From assembly GCA_027559495.1 (NCBI GenBank), contig JAMXSV010000017.1, positions 1,612,001 to 1,676,000 on the forward strand: 64,000 nucleotides of DNA. Direction: 5' to 3'. The translations under genes were made by a program, and so were the position numbers. The stretch's first letter is position 1. Every line of letters starts with the position of its first letter. This stretch comes from Aurifilum marmelostoma. Taxonomy: Eukaryota > Ascomycota > Sordariomycetes > Diaporthales > Cryphonectriaceae. This document shows, piece after piece, positions 45,789 to 58,128 of this stretch. The notes beneath the pieces were generated by a model that was given only the letters and a program-made list of their open reading frames with translations, was not told where the DNA came from and ran no database searches.

Positions 45789-46665
45789 ATGGGTGTCCCG
45801 TGGCTGTATTATCCGCTTATGCTGCACATGTATCGCGATCCAGGCGAGTGCGATCTGACGCCAGAACAATGTGTATACAAGAGCGAGACTTGGAGGAACT
45901 GGTAAGCCTTTCTGATGGTTATAAACACTGGAAATCGACGCTTGTTTTGGAATGATCCTCAGGCTAACCCCCAATTTTTTTTTCCTTCTTTTTCTCTACT
46001 CGCAGGTACATAGCCGACTACGTCTACGGCCGTGGGACCGTCTACTTCTTCATCATCACCATCTTCCTCTGCGCCACCAGCTTCCTCGCCCTCAAGCACA
46101 CCCCGGCCGTCGTGAGAACGCGGAAATGGTGGCAGAAGCTGGTAGCCGTCTTCCGCTTCTCAGCCTACCGCCGTTATGAGATCCTCCGCCGGTGGCAGAC
46201 GCCCACGGTGGGCGTCATGATCCTCCTCGCCGTGGGCTTCGTCTTCTTCACGGCCATGACCCTCGGACCGAGACCCTACTACTGGCCCACGACCGCCGCA
46301 TTTGGCGACTCGCCACCCCTGGCCACCCGCAGCGGCTGGCTGGCCCTCGGCGCGACGCCCTTCATCATCCTGTTCGCGACCAAGGCCAATGTGATTGCGA
46401 CGCTGTCGGGCGTCAGCCACGAGAAGCTCATGGTGTTCCACGCCTGGCTGGCGTGGGCTGTCCTGGTGCTGGCGCTGCTGCACACGTTCCCGTTCATCGT
46501 GTACAACTACAAGGAGGGCATGATGACGATGCAGTGGACGACCAACTTTTCGTACTGGACTGGTGTGGCTGCTATTGTGCCGCAGGCCTATCTCACCTTT
46601 ATGTCTGTGCCGTGGATCAGGTCAGTACTATCTTCCATCACAGGTACCATTTTGGAAAGGGAAAG

Positions 46666-46697
<32 letters not shown>

Positions 46698-48052
46698 GAG
46701 AGAATTAATAATGAAGCTGACCTTTTCGATGATGACTTTTGCAGAAATGCCTGCTACGAGTTCTTCAAAGCAACGCACTACTTCATGGCCATCGTCTTCA
46801 TGGTCTTCTTCTTCATCCACTGCGGCTTCACCCTCTCCTCCGCGTACGTATTCTCTCTCAACCCTTCCCTCCAACTTCCTTCTCCCTCTCTCTTCCCCCT
46901 CCCCCAACACCACACCACCTCTATTCTTTCTAACACCGTCCCCACAGTGACTACTTCATCGTAGCCGGAGTCCTCTACGCCCTCTCCTGGTGCTACTCCC
47001 AGATGAAGACCTACTTCGACCACGGCATCCGCAACCGCGCCACGGTCACCACCCTCTCCCCGCGCTGCCTCCGCGTCGACATCCCCGTGGGGCCCCTGAC
47101 CCTCTGGCGGCCAGGCCAGCACATGTTCCTCCGCTTCCTCGGCCTCGGCCCCCACCACGCCCTCACCGCCCACCCCTTCACCATCTGCAGCCTGCCCGAC
47201 CGGGACCGCCTCGTCGGCGCCCCCCGCTCCGTCATGTCCTTCTACGTGAAGCCCCGCGGCGGGTTCACGGGCCGCCTGGCCGCCGCCGTCGCGCGGGGCG
47301 GGGGCGCCGTCACCGTCCCCGTGCTCATGGAGGGCGCGTACGGCGGGCTGCACGGGCGCCCGCTGACGGCTTATGACCGCGCGCTGGTCGTCGCCTGTGG
47401 CTCTGGGGCCGGGTTCTCGCTGCCTTTTGCTATGGAGTGGATCGCTGCTGCTGCTGCTGCTGCTGCGCGGGACGTCAGCGGCGGCGGCGTGGAGGAGGGT
47501 GGCGGGAAGGAGGAGGAGGGGGAGGGGGCGGTGGCTGCGGCCGCCAAGGCGCCCAGGAGGATGACGGTTGTCATTGTTACACGCGACACCAAGATCCTCG
47601 AGTGGTACGAGGCGGCGCTCTCCGAGTTCCTGGCGTCCCAGAACCTGGAGATGCCCGAGGGCGCGCTCGAGATCAGGGTGCACCTGACCTCGGAAGCCGA
47701 CGGCGACATCGACGGGGACAGCGACGCAGAGGCAGCCAGGAGGGCACCACACCGCCCTTCGTCAGAGGACGAAAAGGCCGGGCCCCTGTCGTCGTCATCA
47801 TCCACATCGGCGTCCCAGAACGCGGCGAGGACCAGCCTGGGGTTCAGGACCGCTGCGGGGCGGCCCGACCTGGCGGCGGTCGTGCGCGATTTCACCATGG
47901 AGGCGACTGGGTCGGTGGGCATGGCCGTGTGCGGGCCGGCGTCTGTGCTGGCGGCTGTGCGTGACGAGGCTGCTGCCGCCGAGATGAGGATATTACGGTC
48001 TGGTCCTGGGGCCAAGGAGGTCTATCTCTACTCGGAGATGTTTGGCTGGTAA
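45789..48052 (+). CDS. Ferric-chelate reductase (Fre family flavocytochrome)
   Basis: A plasma-membrane metalloreductase that passes electrons from NADPH through FAD and two hemes to extracellular Fe(III) or Cu(II). Exons 45789-45901, 46006-46620, 46745-46843 and 46948-48052 give 643 residues. Two bis-His pairs spaced 14 apart (HAWLAWAVLVLALLH and HYFMAIVFMVFFFIH) ligate heme; the second pair lies wholly on exon 3. The FAD motif is HPFT, the NADPH motif GSGAGFSLPF, and the C-terminus has CGP and ends SEMFGW. The N-terminal extracellular part keeps cysteines (GECDLTPEQC). A poly-Ala and Gly/Glu-rich insertion (about residues 420-455) interrupts the NADPH domain, and a second acidic/Ser insertion lies near 505-550. 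No SreA-like site was recognised upstream. Confidence 0.92.
46668..46703. repeat. A20 followed by (GA)8 inside an intron
   Basis: A 20-nt A run and an adjoining GA microsatellite occupy the middle of the 124-nt second intron of the ferric reductase gene. Purine-only on the transcript strand, upstream of the TGACTTTTGCAG acceptor. Confidence 0.9.
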
Positions 48053-48616
48053 TGCAAAGAGGACGGATGGATTCAAGACCGGGAGTCTGCATCAAAAGTC
48101 TACGTAATGAATGAGACCATGAACTGTTAATCTACTTGGCTGCTTCTACACTGTTGGTGATGTTGTATCCGGACGTATAAACCACGCCAGGCAGTCTTGC
48201 TGGTTGTGATTCTATCATCTTCAGCTTCGTGGGCAGCAAAGACAACTAATCAAGATCAACACTCGTGTTCGCCATCATGATGTCTGCTCATAAGAGGCGG
48301 AGAAATCCAGATATCAAAGGTATGATAGATTGATAAGGCTGCTTCTGTCCTGATCCCTTGATCTCCTTCGAGGGCTCGAGAATCTGTCTAATTTGACAAC
48401 AGAAACGTTGTGGGCCAGTCCCAACTAAAAACTCCACCATAGCAGCAAGGAATATAATACAAGGGAGAGCCTGATCTTACCAAAAAAGACCAGAGACTTC
48501 GCCCCCAGCTTCAAGCAGCTTCTGAAAGATTACCCTGATCCCACCCAGATATCTTATGACCAGACTTATTACCACCAACGCCTGAATAAGGGAACTGACC
48601 CTCCGATCCTAGCCTA
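48053..48616. other. Convergent 3' region, nothing recognised
   Basis: 564 bp between the ends of the ferric reductase (+) and SNF5/SFH1 (-) genes. A/T-rich; no coding signal. Confidence 0.5.
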
Positions 48617-48788
48617 TCATACTGGCCGCGGGTCCTTGGAATGTAGGGCCTTTGTCCACTTCGGAAGCTTGCGATCTCGTTCGTATAGGAAGCCGCAATT
48701 GTTGCACAATGACTACATGCCAATGTTAGTTGTTGGTCGTAGGTAGCGAGCGGGTAATCATGATCTAGTCAGTAATTCAAAAAAAAAG

Positions 48789-48819
<31 letters not shown>

Positions 48820-50553
48820 ACTCACCCTTGGTCCACGGGGCCCATCGCGGACAGCCCAGACACACGTCCCCCAGATCTCACAATGAGAACATCGCCAGGT
48901 GAACCGCTCATGATCAGCAAGCCCTCCGCCGCCGCCGTATCCACCTCCCACCGCGTCAGGCGTGAATCTGCCGCCTGGCGTCCCCGCCCTCGCCAGTGGT
49001 GACAGGCTTCTGAACCGCTTCTTCTTCTTGCTCCGCTCTCCACGGCCCATCCTCTCCTCCTCCTGCTCGATGAGACCGGCGAAGCCAAAGCCCGAGGGCA
49101 CACCGCCCACCATACCTGTGTTGCTCGAGAACCGCGCCGTCTCCCGGCGCAGCCGTCTGATCTGCCGCTCGCGGTCTCCTTCTCGCTTCTCGATCTCTTC
49201 TTTGCTGAGGATCTCGATCTTGGGCTCCCATTCGTCTGCGAGGTGCTCCGGGTCGTACCGCCAGCCCGCGCGCTCTCCATGTGACGTGATAGCAGCGTCA
49301 TTAGGGAAGTCGTTCGCGTTGAGGGCCGTGGCGCCTACCCATCCAGATATCACACCGCCAGATTCGCACGCTTCCTTCTTCAGCCGCAAGACCGCTTCGT
49401 AGATGGCATGCGTCATTGCTGGGACCCATTCGCCAGTGAGGCCGAGATCGGCGCATGTCTGTTTAGAGAAGGCCTCAGCCGTCCCAGGCGGGTGTAGCAG
49501 GGACCATTCGAACTTGTCCGAGTAGAGCTGGTTTCCCATGTTGATGGTGAGGTTGATGATGCAGCGGTAGGTGTCGTCAGGATTCAGGTCGTCCGAGTCT
49601 GCTGAGATGTGTTCTGCGGTCGCGGCCACCTCGGCTGTAGCGCCCTGGCCTGGCACAGATGATGCGGTAGGGCCGGGCGTCGAGATAGAAAGCCTCGAGG
49701 GCGTCGCTGGGAGGTGGGAGAGTCCGGTCCGCAGAGGGGTGTCGGCGCCGTTGGAGCCCAGCGCTGCAGGCTGGGGGGTCGCTGGTATGCTCGTCCCGGC
49801 TTGTCGCTGGGGTGGCTCGGTCGAGGACGTGTGGGAGTGGAACAGAGGGTGCAGGGCGACACCCGCGTACTCTTCCAGCTGCGTGCGGATCTGCTTGCTG
49901 ATCTCTGTGATGAACTGTTGTCGGTGGGAGGGAGGGAGGTCGAGGTCTTGGACGAGGGTCGCGGCGAACTGGTCTGTGGTCATGAGGGTCTCGTGGAGGT
50001 TCCACAAAAACGTGTCCTTGAGCCTGTACGGCAGGGTCATCTCGCCCATCCTGTACTGCGGCGCATTGTAGTCGACGCCGAGCGCGCCCTGGGGCGGTAG
50101 AGGGTGCGGCGGCTGGGGGATGAAGGCTGGGATGTCGAGGTCGATGCGGATGGGGATCAGGGTCAGGGGCAGACACGACTGCGCGTAGCCCTGCATGTCG
50201 TTGAGGCCCTGCTTCGACTTGTTCATCCAGTCGCGGTATATGCCCTGCATCTCAACAGGCTCTGATGTTTCCTTGTTGACCTTGTCGCTGGGGTCAATCT
50301 TGGTGCTGCTGTCCTCGCGTCGCAGACTGCGCAGGCCGGTGGGCCGCCGCCTATCGTCCGAGTCCGAGTCTTCTATATCATAGCCATCTTCTGCATAATT
50401 GATTATCGTGGTTCCTCGCTTGGTGGTGCGGGCGAGTGGGTTGGTCGGCTGGGAGGACGGAAGTACGGGCGTCAGAAGGGTGTTGGCGTAGGTGCGCAGA
50501 CGGGGCGCATAAGTGGAGATGAAAGCCTGCGGCTCTTCTTTTGCGGTCGCCAT
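48617..50553 (-). CDS. sfh1: SNF5/SFH1 subunit of SWI/SNF- or RSC-type chromatin remodeller
   Basis: A core subunit of ATP-dependent nucleosome remodelling complexes, nuclear. Exons 48826-50553 and 48617-48712 give 607 residues. The SNF5 domain has two repeats: LVPIRIDLD-like text with LKDTFLWNLHETL and FAATLVQDLDLP, then INLTINMGNQLYSDKFEW and FSKQTCADLGLTGEW. A Ser/Thr/Pro-rich insertion separates them. The C-terminus has a GATA-like zinc finger with Cys555, Cys558, Cys579 and Cys582 (CX2C-X20-CX2C, CSHC...CNNC); the last two cysteines are on the short second exon. Without that exon the protein would end in poly-Phe from the intron. The choice of SFH1 over SNF5 rests on length and the finger and is less certain than the family. 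Confidence 0.9.
48779..48818. repeat. Poly(A) tract (poly-T in the transcript) inside the SFH1 intron
   Basis: A run of 40 positions with one G (48788), entirely inside the 113-nt intron 48713-48825, placed directly after the GTGAGTG donor. Confidence 0.9.
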
Positions 50554-51525
50554 TCTCGCATGCGAGAGGATCGTGTTGAGACGTGTTCTGATGAGGCTGT
50601 AGGGCGAGGTTGTAGGGACGTGTATGTTGAGAGTCTCGAGTCTGTCAGAAGGGAGGGGACAGAGACAAGAGGGCCGGCTGTTGGGATGGCCCTGGGCGGC
50701 CTTGGAGGAGCTTTGAGCTGTGTCGTTAAAAAATCACTGCATGGGATGAGCACTGAAAGGGGTCAAAAGAGCGTGGATGGGGCCCAATGGATGACATGAG
50801 AGTTGTGAAGGGCGACAGGATGGTCGGATGAGAAAGTGGTTGATGTCAGGATAGGTAGGTCACCTAGATTTTTTGGCTTGCAGGTACGGATGGTTTATCG
50901 CGTCCCTCCAGCCAAGCTTGAGTCGCGCCCGACTGGGCAAGGCAAGGTCTGGGAGGCTTTGGGGGAGAGCTTGGACCACCTACAGAAGCGCGCTAAACAG
51001 ACAGGGCCCTCCACTGCTGGCCCCCACCATACCACCCCCAGTAATGGCTGGGCATGCTAGGCTCAGGGACCTCCTACCGGGGCACAGTAGCGTGGGCAGT
51101 ACCGCAGTACAGGAGATACAGGGGGTGGGGTGCCATACCACGGTACGTCTGTACTTGGTATTATGGTACAGTAGCACGTCACCCTGCCGAGGGGGGCGGG
51201 GTTCTACAAACAAAGCACCACAGGGCAGAAGCACCCGAGAGAAGCCAAAGCATGTTTCCCCCCCCAGCAAGATTTATTCAGCCTCAAGTAACTTCTCTGC
51301 TTGTAAGACTACCACGAAAAAGATGTTCACATGTCCTCCGTACAGGAGCAGGTCCAGATTGCTGCCAGCATTGTCTGTTTCGGCCTTGACCTACAGTTCC
51401 AACAACTCCTGTCTCTCCTCCTGCTGCTGCTGCACCACCATCTCGTGTCTCATCAAACCTGCAAATCGGTTAGTATACACATCCCCAGGCCAGAACACAC
51501 ACACCCCTTGGCTCTCTGTCTCTGT
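50554..51525. other. Intergenic, nothing recognised
   Basis: 972 bp between two minus-strand genes; holds the SFH1 promoter and the S28 peptidase 3' flank. No credible exon. Confidence 0.5.
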
Positions 51526-53287
51526 CTATGCACCCGTACTCTTGGCCTGCTTCCACTCTTCCACCCACGCCTTGACAAACTGGACCTCTTCGGCCTGGAC
51601 ATCCTTGATCGTCGCCGGCGGGAGGGTGGCTGTCGTCTCGTTGGGGAAAAGGCCGTTCTCGTCCCAGTGGTGCACCGCGTCTGGTATCAGGTGCACAGGC
51701 TCGTCCGTCGTCGAGTTCCTCTCGGGCAGCCCGATCGCAAGCGGTGTCGCCGCGCGCCAGGGGTCATGCTGCCCACCGATGATGGCGAGGCGCGGGTACG
51801 AGATGTTGAAGCCGCCCCACTTGTTGATGCGCTCGATATCCGAAGGGGTCGTGATGTTGAAGGCCTCCTTGCACACGACCGACTCGAACTCGAGGTCGAT
51901 GAGGCGCGAGATGAGCGGCAGCTGGTCCTTGGGCACGCCCGAGCCCGTCTGGAGGTAGCCCCACTCGAAGCAGTACTGGTACGGCCAGGACCGCCACGTC
52001 TGGCTGATGTCGTCAAGCTCGTAAAAGGTCGAGTTGTAGTTGGTAAAACACTCATCCTGCGTCTCGCCCTCCTCGGCGCACGGGATGACGACCTCGTCGT
52101 TCACGAAGCCGATGTAGTTCAACATGGGGCCCGTGAGCGCGGCCGTCTCGTTGCCATAGCCGGCAGCCTCGAGCAGCGCCACCACCTCGCTCTGCTTGGA
52201 GGCGGTGGTGTTGTACAGCAGGGTGGTGCTGCTGACGGCATCGCAATAGGTGCCAAAGGTCGTGTCGTTCTCGGCGGGGTCCCAGTTGGTGCTCTGCAGC
52301 CCGGCGATCCCGCCCGAGATGGCGTTGGCAAAGTCGTCGCTGCGCGTCACGTTGCCGAGGCCAAAGACGTCCTTGAGCTGCTGCACGTAGTCGGTGCCGT
52401 TCTTGCCGATGAGGATGTTGTCGACGACGTTGGTGAGCTTTTGGGTGTTGGTGGCACAGTCACCGGGAGCAAACAGCCGGGCCGCCTCGTAGTACTGCCA
52501 GTAGTCGTAGATGGCCTCGGTCACGCCAGAGCTCGAGATGGCGCCCCAGTAGATGTCCGGGTACAGCTTGCGCAGGAACGCGACAAAGGCGCCGGCATAG
52601 CTCCCTCCGTACGCAATGTACGGCACGCTGGACGGCGAGAGGTCAAAGTCCTCCAGCCCCTCGAAGCTGACGTGGGTTGCAAAGTACGCCATGTCTGCCA
52701 GGGCCTGGTCGGTCGTCAAGAATCGCAGGTTCTCCGTGCTGAGGTCTGGGGTGGGGAAGCTCGTTCCATAGTAGCGATGTTCCAGGATGACGCCCAGCCC
52801 GCCGGTGGCATTAGCAAGGATGGATACAATGCCCTTTTGAAGGAACGGCAAGCGGTCGATACCGGTATCCTCGCCGCTCTGGAGCACGATGACGGGCCCG
52901 CCTTCTTGGTAGTGGCTTGCATCGAACCAATACCTCAGATTGAAAGTGCCATTGGTCTGGGTTGCTGGTCAGCGAAGAGAACAAGAAGGCAGGGAGACAT
53001 AGAAAGATAATAGTAGGTTCATGATGGTGCACACATACATGAGGTTCGTATATCGAGTCATTATGAAAATGGTCAATAGGCACACTGAGATTGTAGGCCG
53101 GATACAGCAGAGTCGGGTCGACATCGCGAGAGTGCAGCCCACCAGCGACACCTCGACTATAACCGCGTTCCCGCACCGCGGCGGTGTCTGCGATCGCCTG
53201 GAGCTGGCTGACCGTGGACTTTGTCCGCAGCGCATCGGCAGCAGCACCAAGGCCTAGAAGGGCGGCAACAATGCTAGTCCACGCCAT
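51526..53287 (-). CDS. Secreted serine peptidase, S28 family (prolyl carboxypeptidase-like)
   Basis: An extracellular/vacuolar peptidase that cleaves after proline, acting with other secreted enzymes in protein degradation. Exons 53039-53287 and 51526-52956 give 559 residues, joined as SIYEPH|TNGTFNLRY. Residues 1-19 form a signal peptide (SIVAALLGLGAAADA). Family hallmarks are VPIDHFHN, LQSGEDTG, LEHRYYG and the nucleophile motif GGSYAG (Ser202). The charge relay continues with Asp in IGGQHDPWR and His in AVHHWDENG. There are many N-glycosylation sites. A TATA-like element is found about 130 bp upstream of the start (53417-53423). Confidence 0.93.
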
Positions 53288-53383
53288 GCTCAAAGAAAAC
53301 TACTGTTCGTCGCAGTTGATCCTCACGATTGCAGGCGAAAAGGGTCGACAGGCTCTTGACGGCACAAATCGCACGAGGGAAAA

Positions 53384-53396
53384 GGGGGGGGGGGGG
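53384..53396. repeat. G13 homopolymer
   Basis: Thirteen G's about 100 bp upstream of the S28 peptidase start codon, probably within its 5' leader or core promoter. Confidence 0.85.
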
Positions 53397-53416
53397 ATGG
53401 GAGTAAGCACGGCAGG

Positions 53417-53423
53417 TTTATAA
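53417..53423 (-). promoter_or_regulatory. TATA-like element of the S28 peptidase gene
   Basis: TTATAAA on the minus strand, 130 bp upstream of the ATG at 53287; spacing suits a TATA box with a leader of about 90-100 nt. Motif-based only. Confidence 0.4.
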
Positions 53424-55579
53424 GTAGGGGAGGCGACTCACCAAGGGTGGCACTGACAGCCTTCGACACGCAAGCAGCAGCAAGAGAAGAGAAAAAAGAG
53501 GCGAGAGGGCTATGACTGGAACAGGTAGTATGCTCTGCAGGGAGGAGCAGCGGTCCTGGACACCGACAATGTCTCTGTCGGATGATGATATGGCGTAAGT
53601 GGCCCCCGGTCTGCGCAGGCAGGTACTCACTGCCGGTGCGTTGATACTTACCTCCGTCCAGGCTTGCCACGGGCGATTAGCAGTGGGTGTGTGCTACGCT
53701 GTAAATGGAAGGTGGTGCAACGGCCCGGACACGACCCAGCCACACCTGCCTGCATGTGGTGATCGTCGTCACCCAGCGGTGGAACAAGCCTGTCAGCCCT
53801 AACAGTCGCTGCAGCCAGAAGCCTGTAGCCACCATGCCTCCCTCTGCTGGGCATGCTACGCTGGAAACCTTGCAGAAGGCGAAATGCGGGGAGGATGAAG
53901 CGACATTGTAAGAGTCAGCAAGACATCCACTTGTCTTCTGTCTGGGGAAAAAAAGAAATGGCGCGAATGCAAGAGGAGGAGATGAAATGAAAAGCCAAGA
54001 CGGAATTGACATTCATATTGCTGGGTGTATTGACCATTGCAAAGCAGTACATGTTCGGAACTCCATAAATCAACCCCACCACTGCGGCGACACTACGCCA
54101 TTTCGAAATCTACGAAGCACATCACAGGTGGTTTTGACCGCCCTCGACGTTGTAGTTTCGATTTGTCACTTGCAAACAAGTTGAGCCTTGAGCCAATCTC
54201 TTGTGGCTAATTTGCTAAATTGTCTAGTAGTAAACAGAAGTCGATAGGGACAATCAAAGCGTGTCCCGGAAAGGACGGGTTCCACCCCCCAAGGAACAAA
54301 TCGAATCACGATGCAAATCAGCTAAATATTGCATTACCACAGCATTCTTGACATACAACCTTCCGAAGTAGTCACCACTGCAGATCAAGATACCTCGACA
54401 AACTCTAGATCATTCGCCTTCCTTCTCTATCTCTCTCAGTGGGCAAAGAGAGCTGAACAGGAAGGCGAATCTCAGCGAGGCACCACGCATCTGGTAACAT
54501 CCAGTGCAGATCTTTTGGAAACACCCAGAAAGAAGCAATGACCACAATGGTCTACTGGAATAGCCAAGACTACGCAGCCTCGGTAGTTGCTTATACACGC
54601 TTATAACGACGAGAGACCGGTCGACCAGAGGACCCAGGAACAGCCAGAGGCGGCCTGGTGGATCACATCAATTACGGGACCTGAAGCTTAAGCCTCAGAG
54701 CAAGCAGGATATATCAGCCCATAAGTCCGTATAAGGTAATTACATATTAGCCTTTCTTTTTGTCGGATAGTCAAACTGAAAATCAGCAGCAAAGCATCCC
54801 AATATGTCAAGACAATCAAAATTTAGTAAATCATCCAATCAGATCCTATCATGCAACGAACCCCAGACCAAAGAGCACATCTTGAGCCAATTCATATTAA
54901 TATTGTTAAGTGATCTTAAAAGTAATAACGAAATCTCTCTTCCTTTCCGCTTCTATCAGTATTCAATGACGTCCGCACTGTTACACTATTTCTCATAGTC
55001 CAAAACACAGCCGACCATGTTCCGTAACAGGGATGTTGACCTAGACTGTGCAGCTCTTCGAAGAGAACGTCAACTTTGGGATCATTGGGTACCCCGACTG
55101 CCTTCAAGCTCATGCTTACACTGCGTCGAACGTCCGGCGCACGAATACACCATGTAGAGAGAAGAAAGCGCCGCCGTCCGTAGATAATCAACGTTTCATG
55201 AATCTGATACCAGAGATAAGAAGTTGCAAGTCAATTATTGTGCAATGGAAATTGTTCGATATTGGACTATAAGCAGGAAGAATTGTGTCCAGTAGTGAGC
55301 GTAGGTATCTTAGATATCATCGGAGGTGGCCGACATGCGGCATCAGCATGCCAGCCCAATGGCAGCTTATCAATACTATCGAGCGCTGATGGACGTCTTT
55401 GGAGAGCTGGCCATCTCCAAGTTCAAAAAGCCAGCCACATCCCCGCAAACAGCTACTCATTGACCTCATGCTGACAGACTTTGACGCATTTCTTTTACAC
55501 CATCAAGGAAAAATCCCCAGTCTCGTCCTCTCGAGTATTGAAAGTGCTATCAGAAAATCCCTGCATTCAAGCAGCAGCC

Positions 55580-56731
55580 ATGGCAACTAGTACCACATAT
55601 GTAGATCGCCTAATCCCCAAGGTAAGAGACGACGCTATGCCTGTATTAACCACTGGACGATCTTCGCTCTCTTTGTCACCTGAGATTCGCAACGATTCAA
55701 ACTAATCGTATCGCCAGATTTCCCTTCGCGATTTTGACGACAGGGTCGAGGAGGTCACCGCCGAGATCTGCAACGCAGCGGAAAATGTCGGCTTCTTCTC
55801 CGTCGTAGACCATGGAATCACGCTCGAGGAGATCAAGAGCATCTTCGCCACATCGGAGAGCTTCTTTGCGCTGCCGGACGACGTGAAGGCCACGGTGCCA
55901 TGGAACCCGCAGAACGTGGGCTGGGAGAAGAACTCTCAGGTGCGGCCCTCGACTGGTGCCGCTGACATGAAGGAGTCGTATCAGCTGCAGTTCGGCGAGA
56001 ACATGCTCACCGGCGGCACGGGCTCGTCCGGCGAGACCAGCATGTGGGTGAGCGACCGCCACCTTCCAGGCTTCCGGGAACACTGCCTGCGCTTCATGCA
56101 CCGCGTGCAGGGGGTTTCCAACAAGCTCATGGTCTGCCTTGCCCGGGGCTTGGGCTTCCCAGACGACTACTTTCTCCAGTCCCACGATCCGTCCGACCCG
56201 ACGTGTCAAAACGTCATGCGCCTGCTGCACTACTTTGCCACCCCAGAGGTCGCCGACGGCAAGATCTACCACAGAGCAGGCACACACGCAGACTGGGGTC
56301 TTCTCACCCTCCTCTTCCAGCAAGAGGGACAGTCCGGTCTCGAGATCTGTCCAGGCCGCGAGGCGGTGACCAGGTTTGCGCTGGGGGACACGTGGACAAG
56401 GGTCAACATCGAGCCGGGAGCCATCATCTGCAACATTGGCGACATGCTCATGAGCTGGTCCGACGACCGGTTCAAGTCCACATTCCACCGCGTCAAGGCG
56501 CCCTGCGAGCCCGGCGACTACTACGGCGAGCGCTTCAGCATCGCCTTCTTCAACCAGCCGAGCAAGGACACCTTGATCCAGGGCCCAAAGAAGAAGTATC
56601 CAGAGATCACAGGGCGCCAGTTTATTGCTAATGCCATGAGGAACAATTTTGCGGCTGGAAAGAATGCAAGTGCGGCGCAGGAGAAAGTGGCCATGCATGC
56701 GTCCTCATCGGCTATACCAGCCGGGGTCTGA
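55580..56731 (+). CDS. 2-oxoglutarate/Fe(II)-dependent dioxygenase (isopenicillin N synthase-like)
   Basis: A cytosolic non-heme iron oxygenase that hydroxylates or desaturates a small-molecule substrate with 2-oxoglutarate; substrate unknown. Exons 55580-55621 and 55718-56731 give 351 residues. The N-terminal DIOX_N part has ISLRDFDDR and AAENVGFFSVVDHGI. The catalytic core has iron ligands His204, Asp206 (HADWGLLTLL) and His271 (STFHRV), and the 2OG-binding Arg286/Ser288 (ERFSIAFF). Length and order are normal for fungal members. The tiny 14-codon first exon ends at a GTAAGA donor. Flanked by long gaps, with no cluster partners visible. Confidence 0.9.
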
Positions 56732-57548
56732 TAATCAATTCGTTCAAGATGAGATTGTCTTTCTGTCATCACTTCTCAACATTCTGATGTCGCGATTGGG
56801 TGATTAGCCTGCGGAGTCGATGTCAGCTGGCCAAATTGCACATTGGAGTTCTTAGAAGGCCGTGTGTAAATTGCTCCTCTAGATGCCTTCCGAAGTCACC
56901 GAAATCATTCCTCCCCCCCCCCCCTTTTTTTTCCTCTCCTTTTCCAAAGATTTCGTCTTCTTGTGTGGTTGTGGGAAGAAATCCTGGCGTATTGTCGTGA
57001 TGGTTCAACAACAGTAGTATTTGGATTTTTCCATCCTTTCCGGCTGGCCTCCTGAGAGGCCGCGTCTAAGCGGAAAAAATTGTCGAGCAGAGGCGCGGGG
57101 GCGAGGAGTCAGTATCAACCAACCACATTGAGAAAAGGATCACAAAACAAGGGTCCATGTGTTGTTTCGGAGCCTCGAATCTTGGACGTCCGGATCTAGA
57201 ATCTTGGGTATTCTAGAATTTGACCAGGAGTCAAGGGGCCGAGATGACTCAGACAATCCATCTGCACCTGTGCCAGATCCAGACCTCTCTCGTTTATTAC
57301 TAAAACTTACTGGCAGGTTCCTGACTGCATGATAAGGGGTCAGGGTGTCCATGCCAAGTCAGTTGACACGAAGTAGTTTGCAGTAAATACGATGTGAGTT
57401 GGGGATCCTCCTGACTAGGGAGATTGGGTTTGGTGGTGGTGGTGGTGATGCACGCGCGCCTTCACGGGTCTGGAAGGTAAGGTCGAGACCTCCTATGCGA
57501 GTCACCACTGCTGGTCGTGGCAGGTTCGACGCCACATCCAGCCCTCAG

Positions 57549-57551
<3 letters not shown>

Positions 57552-57582
<31 letters not shown>
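57552..57582. repeat. (TG)n microsatellite, 31 nt
   Basis: Perfect TG dinucleotide repeat of about 15.5 units; a Z-DNA-prone, probably polymorphic marker. Confidence 0.95.
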
Positions 57583-57584
<2 letters not shown>

Positions 57585-58128
57585 GTTAAGGAGGCTGTGT
57601 TGTGGACACTGTTGGTTCTCGGGCCTTGATCCATCTGCTAGAAAGTGATGAGTGAGCGGATCTAGAGCGCGGTCACCCTAGAGTACCCAAATGGATCCCG
57701 GACGAAGGATCGGTGCCGTAATCGCGAAGAAGCCGGTGCATTGGCTCGTTGTTTGCTTACTTTCCTTGCGGAACCGCTTTAAAGCAATCTGGGAATGGGA
57801 TCCTTATAAGCAAAGACGAAAGTACCGAAAAAGAGTCTTGGAAGAAGGAAAAGAGAAACTCACCTGCCTGTTGCCCCCCCCGGTACCCAGAATTTGATAT
57901 AATACTATAACAATGTTGCCACATTTGGCAATGCGAAGTTCGAACCCCTGAGCCTCAGAAGGCAAACAGATCTTGGCACTTTTTTTTTTCCAATGGCTTA
58001 CCCTAGGCTTCCTCTCAGAACTTTGTCAATCAATTCGGTATATCCGATGTCGATCTTGGAGCACTGTATGCGTCTCGGGTTCGAGTTGACTCTAGGATTG
58101 ATCAGGATTTGATACAGATGATGATGTT

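Larger units (their letters stand above)
53288..55579. other. Divergent intergenic region, nothing recognised
   Basis: 2.3 kb between the divergent S28 peptidase and dioxygenase genes. Apart from the G run and TATA-like element listed, I see only A/T-rich sequence and short non-protein-like frames. Confidence 0.45.

Noticed and set aside
46778..47752. Minus-strand open frame opposite the ferric reductase
   Set aside because: Complement of the FAD/NADPH-binding exon; repetitive Glu/Gly/Ala text without motifs.
51331..53010. Long plus-strand open frame of about 559 codons
   Set aside because: It is antisense to the S28 peptidase exons. Its composition (Val/Arg/Gly/Leu-rich) is the complement of GC-rich codons, and it has no family motif.
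57925..57950. GTTCGAA-type B-box suggesting a tRNA
   Set aside because: No matching stem, A-box or acceptor pairing could be built on either strand.
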